Below, in pieces: positions 51,822 to 62,065 of a DNA stretch of 64,000 nt (the first letter of the stretch is position 1; each line of letters starts with the position of its first letter). The DNA lies in assembly GCF_003046625.1 (NCBI RefSeq), contig NZ_QAAD01000016.1, positions 31,294 through 95,293 of the forward strand. The letters run 5' to 3'. The DNA is from Mangrovibacterium marinum (lineage in GTDB: Bacteria; Bacteroidota; Bacteroidia; Bacteroidales; Prolixibacteraceae). A program made the position numbers and the translations under genes. Under the pieces are notes generated by a model. It was not told where the DNA came from. It did not search any database and saw only the letters and a program-made list of their open reading frames with translations.

Positions 51822-54800
51822 ATGAAAAAAAATCACAAGTATGGGGCATGGTATGAACCTGCTTTAAAAAAGACGTTTTTAATTATGAGACTAGTTCTTA
51901 TTTTATCGTTGGTATGTGTGATGCAGTCTTTTGCGTTGAAAGCGTATACCCAGAACTCCAAAATCTCCCTTTCAGTGAAAGAGATGAAACTGGAGGAACT
52001 CATTATGCAGATTGAGAGCCAAACGAAATATCGGTTCGCCTACAATCGAAATGAAATTGATGTTGACAAAAACTATTCGGTCAATATGCAGGAAGCGGAT
52101 ATTGTTGAGGTGCTGAACCAGATTTTTGAAGGCAAACAAATCAATTTTACGATTTTGGACCGACAAATTGTCTTGTCACCTGTTCATGCCGTTTCATCGC
52201 CCCAACAGCCTAGATCCATTTCGGGCCTTGTCACTGATGTGGCTGGTTTGCCGCTTCCCGGTGTAACGGTTGTTGTGAAAGGTACCACCAAAGGTACGAT
52301 AACAGATTTCGATGGTAATTATTATTTATCCGACATCCCGGCCGATGCGATTCTGGTATTTTCGTTTGTAGGAATGGCTAGCCAGGAAATTCCAATTATG
52401 GGGCAAGCCGCAATTAACGTTAAAATGGCGGAAAGTGCTATTGGTTTGGAAGAAGTTGTGGCTATCGGATATGGCACGCAGAAAAAATCGAGTATGACAG
52501 CCTCCGTTGCATCGATTTCGTCGGATGAAATAACAAAACAGGTGTCATCGAATGTTGCTTCAACATTACAAGGTCGTACTACCGGGGTTGAAGTTATGCA
52601 ACAAGCAGGTGTGGCAGGGGCAGATGTGAATATTGTAATTCGTGGGGCTGCATCATTTGGAGCCACAGAACCATTGTATATTGTTGACGGAGCTTTCAGC
52701 AATAACGGTCTAACAACTTTAAATCCCAATGATATTGAATCCATTGAAATATTGAAAGATGGAGCTGCAGCCGCGATCTATGGTTCCAGAGCAGCAAATG
52801 GAGTTGTGTTAATCACAACTAAAAAAGGAAAGGCAGGGAAAACGAAAGTCCAGGTTGATGCATCATATGCCTTCCAAACACCAACGAATATTCCCGATTT
52901 CTTAAATGCGTCAGAGTGGAGGACATTTGCCAATAAAGTAGCAGATAATAGTGGATTGGCACATGCTCCTGAAAATGATAACCCCACAGCCCCAAATCTG
53001 GACACTGACTGGGCAGAGGAGTGGATTCAGTATGCACCTGTTTATAACCTAAATGCGCGTATTTCAGGGGGCGGTGAGAATTCAACATTCAATGCCAGTA
53101 TGGGATATTTCGATCAGACAGGGATGACGATTTATTCAGACTATAAGCGTTATAATATGCGTGTGAATTCTTCTTTCAAAAAAGGAATTTTTTCGTTCTC
53201 CGAAAATATTTCTATGACCTATCGGAAAACAACGCCAACAACGCCATTTAATATTTCTCTCCCGACTTTACCTATTTACGACGAACAAGGGCGCTTTACG
53301 TCTGGCGGACCAGACTTTTACATTAATCCCGAAGACGGAAGAGCTCAGAATAAAATAGCACCATTGTATTACACGGACAGGTACAATGCTGTTTCCGATA
53401 TTCTCGGGGGAGTTAACGCAAGCGTGGACATTTTTCCGGGGTTGAAATACAATTTGGCATTGAGTGGTAACTACAGCAATGCGCACGACTATACCCATAC
53501 TCCGGAGTACTATACGAAATATTACGAAGACGGGACCCCCAATAAAGATTATGGAAATCCAATCAATAGCCTCTCTGAATCCAGAGGAAATGAATTCAAT
53601 TATACGATTGACAATTTTCTTTCTTTTAGTCAAGTATTCGCAAAACATTCATTTGATGCGTTGTTGGGAACTAGTTGGATGAGAGAATCATCAAGGAATA
53701 TGGGGATCAGTTCGATTGCCGATTTGGGAGGAACAGAAATAACCGGCGTTAGCAGCGTTGATGGAAAGATTTCAGCAGGTGAAAGCAGATCAGTTCTCTT
53801 GTCATTCTTCAGTCGCTTGAATTACACATTCGACGATAAGTATTTATTGTCCGCAAGCATAAGAAGAGATGAATCCTCGAAATTTCATAAAGATAATCGC
53901 GTTGGATATTTCCCTTCTATATCGGGAGGATGGAATGTTTATCAGGAAGATTGGTTTAAGAATCCCGTGCTGAGTAAATTAAAAATCAGGGCTAGCTATG
54001 GCGAATTAGGAGCTAATTTCCTTGAACCCTATAATTTTGATGCAATTGCCTATGGACCTATTCCGTATACTCTGGGGGGAGTCCGTTATGTTGACGGGCG
54101 CGCGGCGTACTTGAAATCAAAAGAACTGAAATGGGAGACTGCGAAAACATCAGACGTGGGTGTTGAGCTTGGCTTCTTTGATAATAAATTAACCATCTCG
54201 GCTGACTATTTCGAAAAAAAGAACACAGATCTTTTAGCTCAAATAGACCTTAACCTTTCTTCAGGACAGATTTTTGAAATCAATAGTTCCAGAGAAAAAC
54301 CGTATGTGAATACTGCGTCCGTTGAAAATAAGGGCTTCGAGTTTCTTGTTTCTTACAAAAATCAGTTCTCCAATAAACTGAAATTAGGAGCTGATTTTAA
54401 CTTGTCGACATTGAAAAACAAAGTATTGGCCTTAGGGGAAAATGTACAACCAATTACTTCAGGCGGAATATCCAGTTTCTTTAATGATCCGGCGTCAATT
54501 ACCACACCTGGTGAAGCGATCGGATCTTTTTACGGTTATACAATCGATGGTTTCGATGCCAATGGTAATTTCATTTTCTCGGACAATGATGGAAATGGCA
54601 TTGTTAACGCGGATGATAAAGTAATTCTTGGAAGTCCAATACCGGATTTCTCATACGGTTTCAATCTCAATCTGGAATACTCAAATTTTGATTTGACTTT
54701 ATTTTTCCAGGGAATCTACGGGAATGAAATATTTAACGCCAAAAAATACACCTATTACTTTGATTACTCGAATAATGTGGTCAAAGATGTGTTGAATGCA

Positions 54801-55136
54801 TGGTCGCCATCTAATCTTGTAGCATCGATCCCGATCATGAAAACTCAAAATACCAACGGGGGAAACTCGCTCCCAAGTGAATTTTACGTTGAAGATGGAT
54901 CATATTTCCGGTGTAAAAATGTACAGCTTGGCTATACGCTGCCCAAATACGTGGTTCAACGACTGAATATTGAAAACCTGAGAGTTTATGCCGGTATACA
55001 AAACCTTTTTACGATTACCAATTATTCAGGTTATGACCCGGAAGTCAGCTCGAATGCACTGTTTTCCAGAGGAATTGACTTTGGTTCTTACCCCAACGCA
55101 AGGACGTTTACGCTTGGATTTAATCTGACTTTCTAA
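51822..55136 (+). CDS. SusC/RagA-type TonB-dependent outer-membrane transporter with STN domain
   Basis: 1104 residues. After a signal peptide (LVLILSLVCVMQSFALKAYTQ) comes an STN domain (about residues 46-120, ISLSVKEMKLEELIMQIESQ), then a carboxypeptidase-regulatory-like beta-sandwich (ISGLVTDVAGLPLPGVTVVVK to VFSFVGM) and the plug (VVAIGYGTQKKSSMTASVAS, then LYIVDGAFSNNGLTTLNPND and SIEILKDGAAAAIYGSRAAN). The 22-strand barrel follows to the end, closing with GSYPNARTFTLGFNLTF. It imports large ligands with SusD and signals to FecR through STN. Codon use is more A/T-rich than in the housekeeping part. Confidence 0.97.
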   Translation: MKKNHKYGAWYEPALKKTFLIMRLVLILSLVCVMQSFALKAYTQNSKISLSVKEMKLEELIMQIESQTKYRFAYNRNEIDVDKNYSVNMQEADIVEVLNQIFEGKQINFTILDRQIVLSPVHAVSSPQQPRSISGLVTDVAGLPLPGVTVVVKGTTKGTITDFDGNYYLSDIPADAILVFSFVGMASQEIPIMGQAAINVKMAESAIGLEEVVAIGYGTQKKSSMTASVASISSDEITKQVSSNVASTLQGRTTGVEVMQQAGVAGADVNIVIRGAASFGATEPLYIVDGAFSNNGLTTLNPNDIESIEILKDGAAAAIYGSRAANGVVLITTKKGKAGKTKVQVDASYAFQTPTNIPDFLNASEWRTFANKVADNSGLAHAPENDNPTAPNLDTDWAEEWIQYAPVYNLNARISGGGENSTFNASMGYFDQTGMTIYSDYKRYNMRVNSSFKKGIFSFSENISMTYRKTTPTTPFNISLPTLPIYDEQGRFTSGGPDFYINPEDGRAQNKIAPLYYTDRYNAVSDILGGVNASVDIFPGLKYNLALSGNYSNAHDYTHTPEYYTKYYEDGTPNKDYGNPINSLSESRGNEFNYTIDNFLSFSQVFAKHSFDALLGTSWMRESSRNMGISSIADLGGTEITGVSSVDGKISAGESRSVLLSFFSRLNYTFDDKYLLSASIRRDESSKFHKDNRVGYFPSISGGWNVYQEDWFKNPVLSKLKIRASYGELGANFLEPYNFDAIAYGPIPYTLGGVRYVDGRAAYLKSKELKWETAKTSDVGVELGFFDNKLTISADYFEKKNTDLLAQIDLNLSSGQIFEINSSREKPYVNTASVENKGFEFLVSYKNQFSNKLKLGADFNLSTLKNKVLALGENVQPITSGGISSFFNDPASITTPGEAIGSFYGYTIDGFDANGNFIFSDNDGNGIVNADDKVILGSPIPDFSYGFNLNLEYSNFDLTLFFQGIYGNEIFNAKKYTYYFDYSNNVVKDVLNAWSPSNLVASIPIMKTQNTNGGNSLPSEFYVEDGSYFRCKNVQLGYTLPKYVVQRLNIENLRVYAGIQNLFTITNYSGYDPEVSSNALFSRGIDFGSYPNARTFTLGFNLTF

Positions 55137-55154
55137 TTACGGAGGAATTAATTT

Positions 55155-56900
55155 ATGAAAAATAAAATAAATCACATAAAGCTATTGCTAATTCTGGTCG
55201 GTGGTTTTTTGATGCAGGCCTGTTCAGATCAGTTTGATGAATTGACAATTAACCCAAACCAACCGAGCATGAATGCTTACTTTACAAGTCCTGAGTCGGT
55301 AAATACGGCGGTGCAGGCATTGTATGGTTACATCTCAACGCAACGATGTTTGGGGGCGTCCGGGTCTAAGACGCAAATAATTCGTTCTGATGAGGCTGCT
55401 TCGAACTCCGATTACGGAAAGCCTGGAATGTATGGTTCAGACCTTAATTCGAGTTTTTATACCATTGAACAACCTTTCACCTTAATGTATACAACTGCTT
55501 CTCAAGCGTCTTTCGTTATTGAAGCAGCGCCGGGTATTGATTTTGGAACCAATACGGAGCTTAAAAACGCATACATTGGTGAAGCTCATTTCTGGAGGGC
55601 ATTTGCACATTATTATTTATTGATCAACTATCGCAATATTTCTCCTATCCGGAATATGCCTCGAAATGCCGGAGACTACATCAGATCAGCCGAGAAGCCG
55701 GAAGATGTTTGGACATTTATCCAGGAGGACCTAATTAAAGCCAAAGAGTTATTGCCAGGCAGAGGTTTCTGGAGTTCTGAAAACCATGGGCGTGTAACTA
55801 AGGGAGCTGCAGCTGCGCTACTTGGAAAGTGTTATTTGTATCGCTCCGGGATTGAAACGGTGTATGGAGACGACAAAACGACTTTCTATAATGAAGCCGC
55901 AAGGGAATTCAGCGATATCATCAATGGGGTATATGGAACTTATAGTTTAACAGCCAACTATGCCGATAATTTCGATGTAGCACACGAAAATAATTCGGAA
56001 TCCTTGCTTGAAGTCCAATTTTTAGGCGATGTTAACAATACTTCTTTTAACCCGGGCCTGGCTACTTCCGGATTAGCCTTCGATTCGAGAGGACTGATGC
56101 TTCCGGGGGCTGGAGTAGGGTATGAAGGCGTAGTGCACAACTGGTTGTACGATGCCTTTGTTGAATCCGTTGATAAAGATGGTTACACCGACGTACGGAT
56201 GTTCTCCACGCTTGTGTTTAATGATCTGGCACCGGAAATAAAACTTCGTCAGCAAAATGGGGAACCTGTGCGGTTGACTGGCCCGGGAGGCTGGAAATGG
56301 GAAGAATTATATCCGGAGAAAAATGGATCAACAGGTTTTTCAACCACCTCCAACGTATTGGCTCATCCATTTAAGGCAGGGATAAAAAAAGGAATGGATT
56401 TTTCGATGCCGACTCTCACAGACGCCGACGGAACCCCAATTATTTCCGGTGTCGGTAGCGGGGTCAAGGAATATGTTTATAATCAGCCTCGGGCACATGG
56501 CGTAAACTGGCGGTACATTCGCTATGCTGACGTGCTTCTAATGTACGCCGAAGCAGTGCTGAACGGAGGAAATTCTCAAGCGTCGATCACACCGCTCGAA
56601 GCAGTTAACCAGGTCCGTTCCAGAGCAAATCTAGCTAACTTACCGGCTTTAACCCTGGAGGACGTTAAGCATGAACGGGTTTTAGAATTAGCATTGGAAG
56701 GACATCGCTATTATGATTTACTCCGGTGGGGGGAATTGGCAGAACGGTTTAATGCTTTGCAGAACTCGGATTCCTATTTCAAGAAATTTGTCTCATCATC
56801 CGACTTCCAGGGGTTTGTTAGCAATAAGCACGAATGGCTGCCCATACCGATTAACGAAATAAACACGAATCCATCGATTAACCAAAATCCAGGTTACTAA
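55155..56900 (+). CDS. SusD/RagB-type outer-membrane lipoprotein
   Basis: 581 residues. The signal peptide ends in a lipobox (GGFLMQAC). The TPR-like SusD fold is clear: IGEAHFWRAFAHYYLLINY, AAALLGKCYLYRSGIET, WRYIRYADVLLMYAEAVLNG and VKHERVLELALEGHRYYDLL with RWGE, ending in the usual PIPINEINTNPSINQNPGY. It forms the lid of the SusC transporter and binds the glycan. ATG is 19 bases after the susC stop. The next gene overlaps its stop by one base (TAATG). Confidence 0.96.
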   Translation: MKNKINHIKLLLILVGGFLMQACSDQFDELTINPNQPSMNAYFTSPESVNTAVQALYGYISTQRCLGASGSKTQIIRSDEAASNSDYGKPGMYGSDLNSSFYTIEQPFTLMYTTASQASFVIEAAPGIDFGTNTELKNAYIGEAHFWRAFAHYYLLINYRNISPIRNMPRNAGDYIRSAEKPEDVWTFIQEDLIKAKELLPGRGFWSSENHGRVTKGAAAALLGKCYLYRSGIETVYGDDKTTFYNEAAREFSDIINGVYGTYSLTANYADNFDVAHENNSESLLEVQFLGDVNNTSFNPGLATSGLAFDSRGLMLPGAGVGYEGVVHNWLYDAFVESVDKDGYTDVRMFSTLVFNDLAPEIKLRQQNGEPVRLTGPGGWKWEELYPEKNGSTGFSTTSNVLAHPFKAGIKKGMDFSMPTLTDADGTPIISGVGSGVKEYVYNQPRAHGVNWRYIRYADVLLMYAEAVLNGGNSQASITPLEAVNQVRSRANLANLPALTLEDVKHERVLELALEGHRYYDLLRWGELAERFNALQNSDSYFKKFVSSSDFQGFVSNKHEWLPIPINEINTNPSINQNPGY

Positions 56901-58609
56901 TGAAATCACGTATTATAAGTAAATATTATATTTTATCATTCGCCCTGATGTTTGTTTGGGCTTGTCAAGCTCAAACGGGAGAATCGCTAAATCACGAAAT
57001 ACTGTCGAATGGTATAGAAATTCCGAAGGAATGGCCACCCAGATATGACGTGCCATCCGAGAGGAAAGAGATGCCTGTGCCATATCTTGAAGACAAGCCA
57101 CAAGTTATTCCTGTCAACGTAGGGCGGCAATTATTCGTGGATAGCTTTTTAATTGAAGAAACCAATTTAGAGCGTGTGTATCATACCCCTAATTTTTATT
57201 CTGAAAATCCGGTTCTAGAGCCGGATAAAGAATGGGAAAAAACGATTGAGGGGGCATTGTATGCATCTCCTTTCAGTGATGGCATCTGGTATGATGAAAT
57301 AGACAACAAATTTAAGATGTGGTACCTCGCCGGTGCAGGAATGATTCATAAGGACGACAAGCAAACATTTTATACTTGTTATGCCGAGTCTGACGACGGC
57401 AAACGCTGGGCAAAAATACCGCAAGATGTTTATTCGGGAACCAATATTGTGGATACCTGTAATCGCGATGCTGCAACAGTGTGGCTGGATAAACTTGAAA
57501 AAGACCCCGCTAAGAGATACAAAATGTTTAATGTAGAACGTCGACCGAAAGATCGGCGCTGGCATTTTGTTTTAAAATACTCCACTGATGGAATTCATTG
57601 GTCTGAAGGAGTCGCTCAATCCGGTGATTTGTATGATCGTTCTTCGGTGTTTTTCAATCCGTTCCGAGACGTGTGGGCATTGAGTATGAGATATAGTACG
57701 GACGTTTCGTACCGATCGAGAACTTATCTGGAAAATAAGGACCCGGAAACAGCAGTAAGTTTTGCTCATCGTATCAGCGACAACGCATTGGACAAAAACG
57801 TTGTCTTCTGGTTTACGCCTGATGATAAGGAACCACGCCATCCAAAATTTCCGGAGGTAGATCCCGGTATTTATAATTTTGATGCGATCGCCTACGAAAG
57901 CATAATGCTCGGTTTTTACAGTGTTTGGCAAGGACCGGAGAATAATGTCTGTGCCGAACTTGGTATTCAAAAAAGAAACGAACTGTTACTGGGGTACAGC
58001 CGGGACGGATTTCATTTTGCGCGGCCTTCTCACGATCCGTTTATGGCTGTCAATGAAACAGAGGGAGCCTGGAACTGGGGAAACATGCAATCAATTAATG
58101 GTGTTCCGCTGATTGTTGGCGACTCTTTATACTTCTATTCAAGCGGAAGGCGATTGAGTGACGTGATGTGGGACAGCCATACGTCAACCGGATTGGCAAC
58201 TTTGCGTCGCGATGGTTTCGTTTCCATGCAGGCAGATCAGAACGAAGGGTTTCTAACCACTGAGAAGATTTCTTTCGACGGAAATCACCTTTTTGTAAAT
58301 GCCGATGTAAATGGAGGAGCGCTCTTGGTTGAAGTCCTGGATGAGCAGGGTAAGCCCATCAAAGGTTTTACGAAAGCCGACTGTTTGCCCATAAAACAAG
58401 CTGATAAAACTAAAATATTGGTGAGTTGGAAGGACAAAAAAATTAGCGATTTGAAGGGACAGGCTATACGCTTGAAATTTTACCTGACGAATGGGGGCCT
58501 GTACGCTTTCTGGATGTCACCGTGGGAAACCGGGGAAAGCCGCGGATATACAGCGGGCGGTGGTCCGGGACTGAATCCGAAAGGCGTTGACATTCCTTTA
58601 AAAAATTGA
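56900..58609 (+). CDS. Exported beta-propeller-like protein, GRQLFVD family, paralogue 1
   Basis: 569 residues with a lipobox-like signal (LMFVWAC). Residues about 75-500 contain a repeated propeller-like pattern (YDEIDNKFKMWYLAGAG, YAESDDGKRWAKI, YSTDGIHWSEGV, YSRDGFHFA) of the sort seen in five-bladed glycoside hydrolase folds such as GH32, GH43 and GH130. The entry motif is GRQLFVDSFLIEETNLERVY, and RHPKFPEVDPGIYNFDAIAYE plus STGLATLRRDGFVSM are shared by all three paralogues here. The C-terminal domain is a beta-sandwich ending in GYTAGGGPGLNPKG. I recognise no CAZy family with certainty. Coupled to susD by a 1-base overlap. Confidence 0.85.
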   Translation: MKSRIISKYYILSFALMFVWACQAQTGESLNHEILSNGIEIPKEWPPRYDVPSERKEMPVPYLEDKPQVIPVNVGRQLFVDSFLIEETNLERVYHTPNFYSENPVLEPDKEWEKTIEGALYASPFSDGIWYDEIDNKFKMWYLAGAGMIHKDDKQTFYTCYAESDDGKRWAKIPQDVYSGTNIVDTCNRDAATVWLDKLEKDPAKRYKMFNVERRPKDRRWHFVLKYSTDGIHWSEGVAQSGDLYDRSSVFFNPFRDVWALSMRYSTDVSYRSRTYLENKDPETAVSFAHRISDNALDKNVVFWFTPDDKEPRHPKFPEVDPGIYNFDAIAYESIMLGFYSVWQGPENNVCAELGIQKRNELLLGYSRDGFHFARPSHDPFMAVNETEGAWNWGNMQSINGVPLIVGDSLYFYSSGRRLSDVMWDSHTSTGLATLRRDGFVSMQADQNEGFLTTEKISFDGNHLFVNADVNGGALLVEVLDEQGKPIKGFTKADCLPIKQADKTKILVSWKDKKISDLKGQAIRLKFYLTNGGLYAFWMSPWETGESRGYTAGGGPGLNPKGVDIPLKN

Positions 58610-58612
58610 ACG

Positions 58613-60310
58613 ATGAAAACTCTGATAAAGATCTTATTGTTCCCGATGATCGTTGTGGTGATTTTTGCGTGCGGAAGCAATGATCCCTTAGAGGAAGAGG
58701 ACAACAACACACCGGATGAAACGACACCTGAGACAGGACTGTTGTATAACGGAATTGAATTGCCCTCGCCATGGCCCCCGATAAGATCGGCAACTTCTGA
58801 ATTGGAAGCAGGCATGAATCCTTATTATCTGGCCAACAAACCCGACGTGATTGATATTTCCACAGGGAGACAGCTTTTTGTAGATGACTTTTTAGTTGAA
58901 CAGACCAACCTGAATCGCGAATATCACTATCCTGAATACGACCAGGCCAACCCCATATTGGCTCCGGATAAAGAATGGGAGAACGTTGGGACCATGGGAG
59001 CTGCTTTTGCGGCCCCGTTTAGCGATGGAGTCTGGTATGACGAAAAAGATCAAAAGTACAAGATGTGGTATATGGCAGGCGGGAAAGCTTATGTTGAAGC
59101 GGGCACTGGTGTTACATGCTACGCCGAATCGTCTGACGGAATCAATTGGATAAAGCCCAGTTTGAATATTATTCCGGGTACGAATATCGTCGATAATACC
59201 CCAAACCGGGATGCATCGGTTGTGTGGCTGGATAAACAGGAAAGCAATCCGGCTAAGAGGTATAAAATGTTTCTGGTTGCACGGAGCGACGGCGATTGGA
59301 GATATCATTATAAAACGTCCTCGGATGGAATACTCTGGCGGCAAGTGGAGACCTCAAAACCAATTGCAGACCGGTCAACGGTGTTTAAAAATCCGTTCCG
59401 CGACATCTGGTCTTACAGCATCCGTCATAACATAAGGGTAAACTCATCAAAATTGGTCCGAGCGAGGGATTACAATGAGCATCAGGATCCGGCGGAGGGT
59501 ACGCGAAAAGCCGAAGCTTTGGTCAGTTCATTTTGGTTCGGCCCCTGGCCCAATGAATTGAGGCACCCACGGTACCCTGAGGTTGATCCCGCTATTTATA
59601 ACCACGACGCTGTCCCGTATGAAAGCATTATGCTGGGTTTTTTTTCCGTTTGGCAGGGGCCGGAAAATGATGTCGCGGATGAAGCGCATGAACTCAAGCG
59701 GAACCAGGTGATGTTGGGTTATAGCAGAGATGGCTATAGTTGGTATCGGAGCGATATGAACCCGTTTTTTGCCGTCAATGAAAATTCAGAAGCCTGGAAT
59801 TACGGGAATTTACAGTCGGTAGCCGGAAGTCCTCTTATCGTTGGCGACAAACTATATTTCTATCTCAGTGGCCGCCGTTTAACTTCCAGCTATCAGGAGA
59901 TTACCACAACCGGACTGGCTATGCTTCGAAGGGATGGTTTTGTTTCGATGTGTGGAACGGGTGAACTAAAAACTGAATTGCTAAAGTATTCTGGTAAATA
60001 CTTGTACTTGAATGCTAAGGTTCAGGGAACAATAAAGGTTGAACTATTAGACAAAAATGGCAATGTCATCCCGGGATATTCAAAGGTCGATTGTGACCCC
60101 ATTGTGGGTGATCATACAAAGTCTCAGGTCTCCTGGCAAAGTAGCCAAACGCTTCCCAGCCAGGAGAAAGATTTGATTCGAATTAAGTTTTATATGGAAG
60201 AAGGAGAACTATTTTCCTTTTGGATTACTCCATCATCGGAAGGGACCAGCAATGGTTATACTTCAGGAGGAGGACCAACATTAAATCCTTTAGGTGTTGA
60301 TGTTAACTAA
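58613..60310 (+). CDS. Exported beta-propeller-like protein, GRQLFVD family, paralogue 2
   Basis: 565 residues, 3 bases after paralogue 1. The signal peptide ends in a lipobox (IVVVIFAC) followed by an acidic Asp/Glu/Thr-rich linker, which suggests surface display. It has the same blocks as paralogue 1: GRQLFVDDFLVEQTNLNREY, KDQKYKMWYMAGGK, CYAESSDGINWIKP, NRDASVVWLDKQESNPAKRY, RHPRYPEVDPAIYNHDAVPY and LAMLRRDGFVSM, then GYTSGGGPTLNPLG at the end. It differs by having an extra insertion (RARDYNEHQDPAEGTRKAEA). Function unknown, probably glycan-active or glycan-binding. Confidence 0.85.
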   Translation: MKTLIKILLFPMIVVVIFACGSNDPLEEEDNNTPDETTPETGLLYNGIELPSPWPPIRSATSELEAGMNPYYLANKPDVIDISTGRQLFVDDFLVEQTNLNREYHYPEYDQANPILAPDKEWENVGTMGAAFAAPFSDGVWYDEKDQKYKMWYMAGGKAYVEAGTGVTCYAESSDGINWIKPSLNIIPGTNIVDNTPNRDASVVWLDKQESNPAKRYKMFLVARSDGDWRYHYKTSSDGILWRQVETSKPIADRSTVFKNPFRDIWSYSIRHNIRVNSSKLVRARDYNEHQDPAEGTRKAEALVSSFWFGPWPNELRHPRYPEVDPAIYNHDAVPYESIMLGFFSVWQGPENDVADEAHELKRNQVMLGYSRDGYSWYRSDMNPFFAVNENSEAWNYGNLQSVAGSPLIVGDKLYFYLSGRRLTSSYQEITTTGLAMLRRDGFVSMCGTGELKTELLKYSGKYLYLNAKVQGTIKVELLDKNGNVIPGYSKVDCDPIVGDHTKSQVSWQSSQTLPSQEKDLIRIKFYMEEGELFSFWITPSSEGTSNGYTSGGGPTLNPLGVDVN

Positions 60311-60322
60311 AATTTTAAGATT

Positions 60323-61882
60323 ATGAAAAAAATTAATTTCTTGATTATATCATTGAGCTTGCTTTTTGCAGTTTCTTGTTCTGAAACAACCGAATTATAT
60401 AACACGGCTTCTTCAGCAAACTTTACAGTTGCAGAAGATTATTATGAATTAGGTCAATCGGTTGAGTTTGCAGATTTTTCTGTCCCCTCGGGGGATAATT
60501 CAATCGTTTCATGGCTGTGGGAGTTTGGTGATCTTGCCGGATCAACATCAACAGAGCAAAATCCCTCGTTTGCTTATTCCGAGGGAGGTAGTTTTACCGT
60601 GAAATTAACGGTAACCGATAACAATGGACTTAAAGCTTCAGCAACAAAGGATGTCGTTATCATTGATCCTTCGAAGGCAATTCGTGTAATGTGGCAAAAG
60701 CCGTTACTCGGAGCGATACAAAACACCGTTTCACCAGCCCTCTCACTGGATGGCAATACGGTCTATATGTATGCTGATCAATCGGTATCAAATGCCTACG
60801 ATGTTGCGTTAAAGGCCTATGATACAGAAAACGGCAATTTAAAATGGGCGTTCAACGTTAACGATGCCTTGGCCGCGTTAAACACGGGAGGTGGTGTCCG
60901 CATTGTTTACGCGAGCCCTTCGGTTGGCTCAAATGGGGATATCTATATTGCCGTGAGAGACCTGAGAAATTCAGGAGCAGCCCGAAAGTCCTATTTATTC
61001 GCTATAAAAAGTGATGGAACTTTACGTTGGAATTATGCTTTCAATATCGATGCCAATATAAACTATGTGACCCCGGCAATCGATTCTGAAGGAAGAATAT
61101 ACATCGGCCATTTAACAAATTCACCATTTCAAATAGCCGTTTTAAATCCGAATGATGGGACTGTTGAATCTACCATTTCGCTGCCGGTAGGCGTCAGGTC
61201 AGGAATATCCTTATCCCAAAATGGACATATCTATTTCTGTTCAACAGGAGCCAATGGAGTTTACAGTTATGATCTTAGTGGAGTTGAAATTTTCACCTAT
61301 AACTCGGATCTGGCGACTACAGGAGGTGCTATCAGCATTGATAGCGAGGGGAATTTATACACGGTTGCTGCTTTAACAGGCGGTGGTGGTATTATGTCTG
61401 TCTCGGCAAACGGTAACGAGAACTGGGTTTACCAAACTTCAGGTGTAATTCAGTGGGGCGGAGTATCGCTGGGGGCAGATGGTACAATTTATGCTAACGG
61501 CGGGAAAGCAGTTGAGGATGTGGTTGCCGCAGGTATTGTGGCCTTGAATCCCGATGGCACATTAAAATGGCATTACACTACTTCGGAGGATGTCAATAAT
61601 TGTGTTCCTTTGATTGATAATCGAGGGTACATTCACGCAATAACAGATGATGGGACCTACTTCATCTTAAAGTCTGACGGTACATTATTCGCCTCGGAAA
61701 AACTTGGGGTAAAATCCTATGCTTCACCAGTAATGGATTCCTCCGGTAACCTTTATATCGGAGTCGAAACAGAAGCTGGTGTTTCTGAGATGTTCTGTAT
61801 TGCTTCAGGAGCCAAATCATTTGCAAATTCAGACTGGCCTATGAAAGGCCAAAATCCTCAACGAACAGATTTACAAAAGTAA
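60323..61882 (+). CDS. PKD plus PQQ-like propeller lipoprotein
   Basis: 519 residues. The signal peptide ends in a lipobox (LSLLFAVSC). A PKD domain covers about residues 30-115 (SWLWEFGDLAGSTSTEQNPS, then GGSFTVKLTVTDNNG). From about 125 to the end are PQQ-like beta-propeller repeats (YDTENGNLKWAFNV, IKSDGTLRWNYAFN, NPDGTLKWHYTT and similar), with repeated DG and GW/GN turns. It sits where many loci encode a surface glycan-binding protein (SusE-like) and probably does that job. Binding is inferred; there are no catalytic residues to point to. It begins 12 bases after paralogue 2. Confidence 0.8.
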   Translation: MKKINFLIISLSLLFAVSCSETTELYNTASSANFTVAEDYYELGQSVEFADFSVPSGDNSIVSWLWEFGDLAGSTSTEQNPSFAYSEGGSFTVKLTVTDNNGLKASATKDVVIIDPSKAIRVMWQKPLLGAIQNTVSPALSLDGNTVYMYADQSVSNAYDVALKAYDTENGNLKWAFNVNDALAALNTGGGVRIVYASPSVGSNGDIYIAVRDLRNSGAARKSYLFAIKSDGTLRWNYAFNIDANINYVTPAIDSEGRIYIGHLTNSPFQIAVLNPNDGTVESTISLPVGVRSGISLSQNGHIYFCSTGANGVYSYDLSGVEIFTYNSDLATTGGAISIDSEGNLYTVAALTGGGGIMSVSANGNENWVYQTSGVIQWGGVSLGADGTIYANGGKAVEDVVAAGIVALNPDGTLKWHYTTSEDVNNCVPLIDNRGYIHAITDDGTYFILKSDGTLFASEKLGVKSYASPVMDSSGNLYIGVETEAGVSEMFCIASGAKSFANSDWPMKGQNPQRTDLQK

Positions 61883-61894
61883 TTATGGGAAAAT

Positions 61895-61919
61895 GGAGGG
61901 AGAGTTTAGTGCTCCCTCC
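61895..61919 (+). terminator. Hairpin after the PKD/PQQ gene
   Basis: GGAGGGAG (61895-61902) and CTCCCTCC (61912-61919) form a perfect 8-bp stem over a 9-base loop, 13 bases after the stop. Only GTTTAAAG follows, so it may be a weak terminator or an mRNA-stabilising 3' end. Confidence 0.55.
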
Positions 61920-62065
61920 GTTTAAAGTATCGAATAAGCCAGAGGGAAAATCAGCTCCTAAAGGTCGATGCAGATAACAGATGACTGAATATTGTTTAAT
62001 ATAAATCAGGTATCTGATTAGGAAAATTGTATATAGTCTGTTTGATACAAAATTGCACTAAAAGA

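Noticed and set aside
54442..54624. 60-codon frame within susC
   Set aside because: It overlaps an intact barrel region of susC in another frame.
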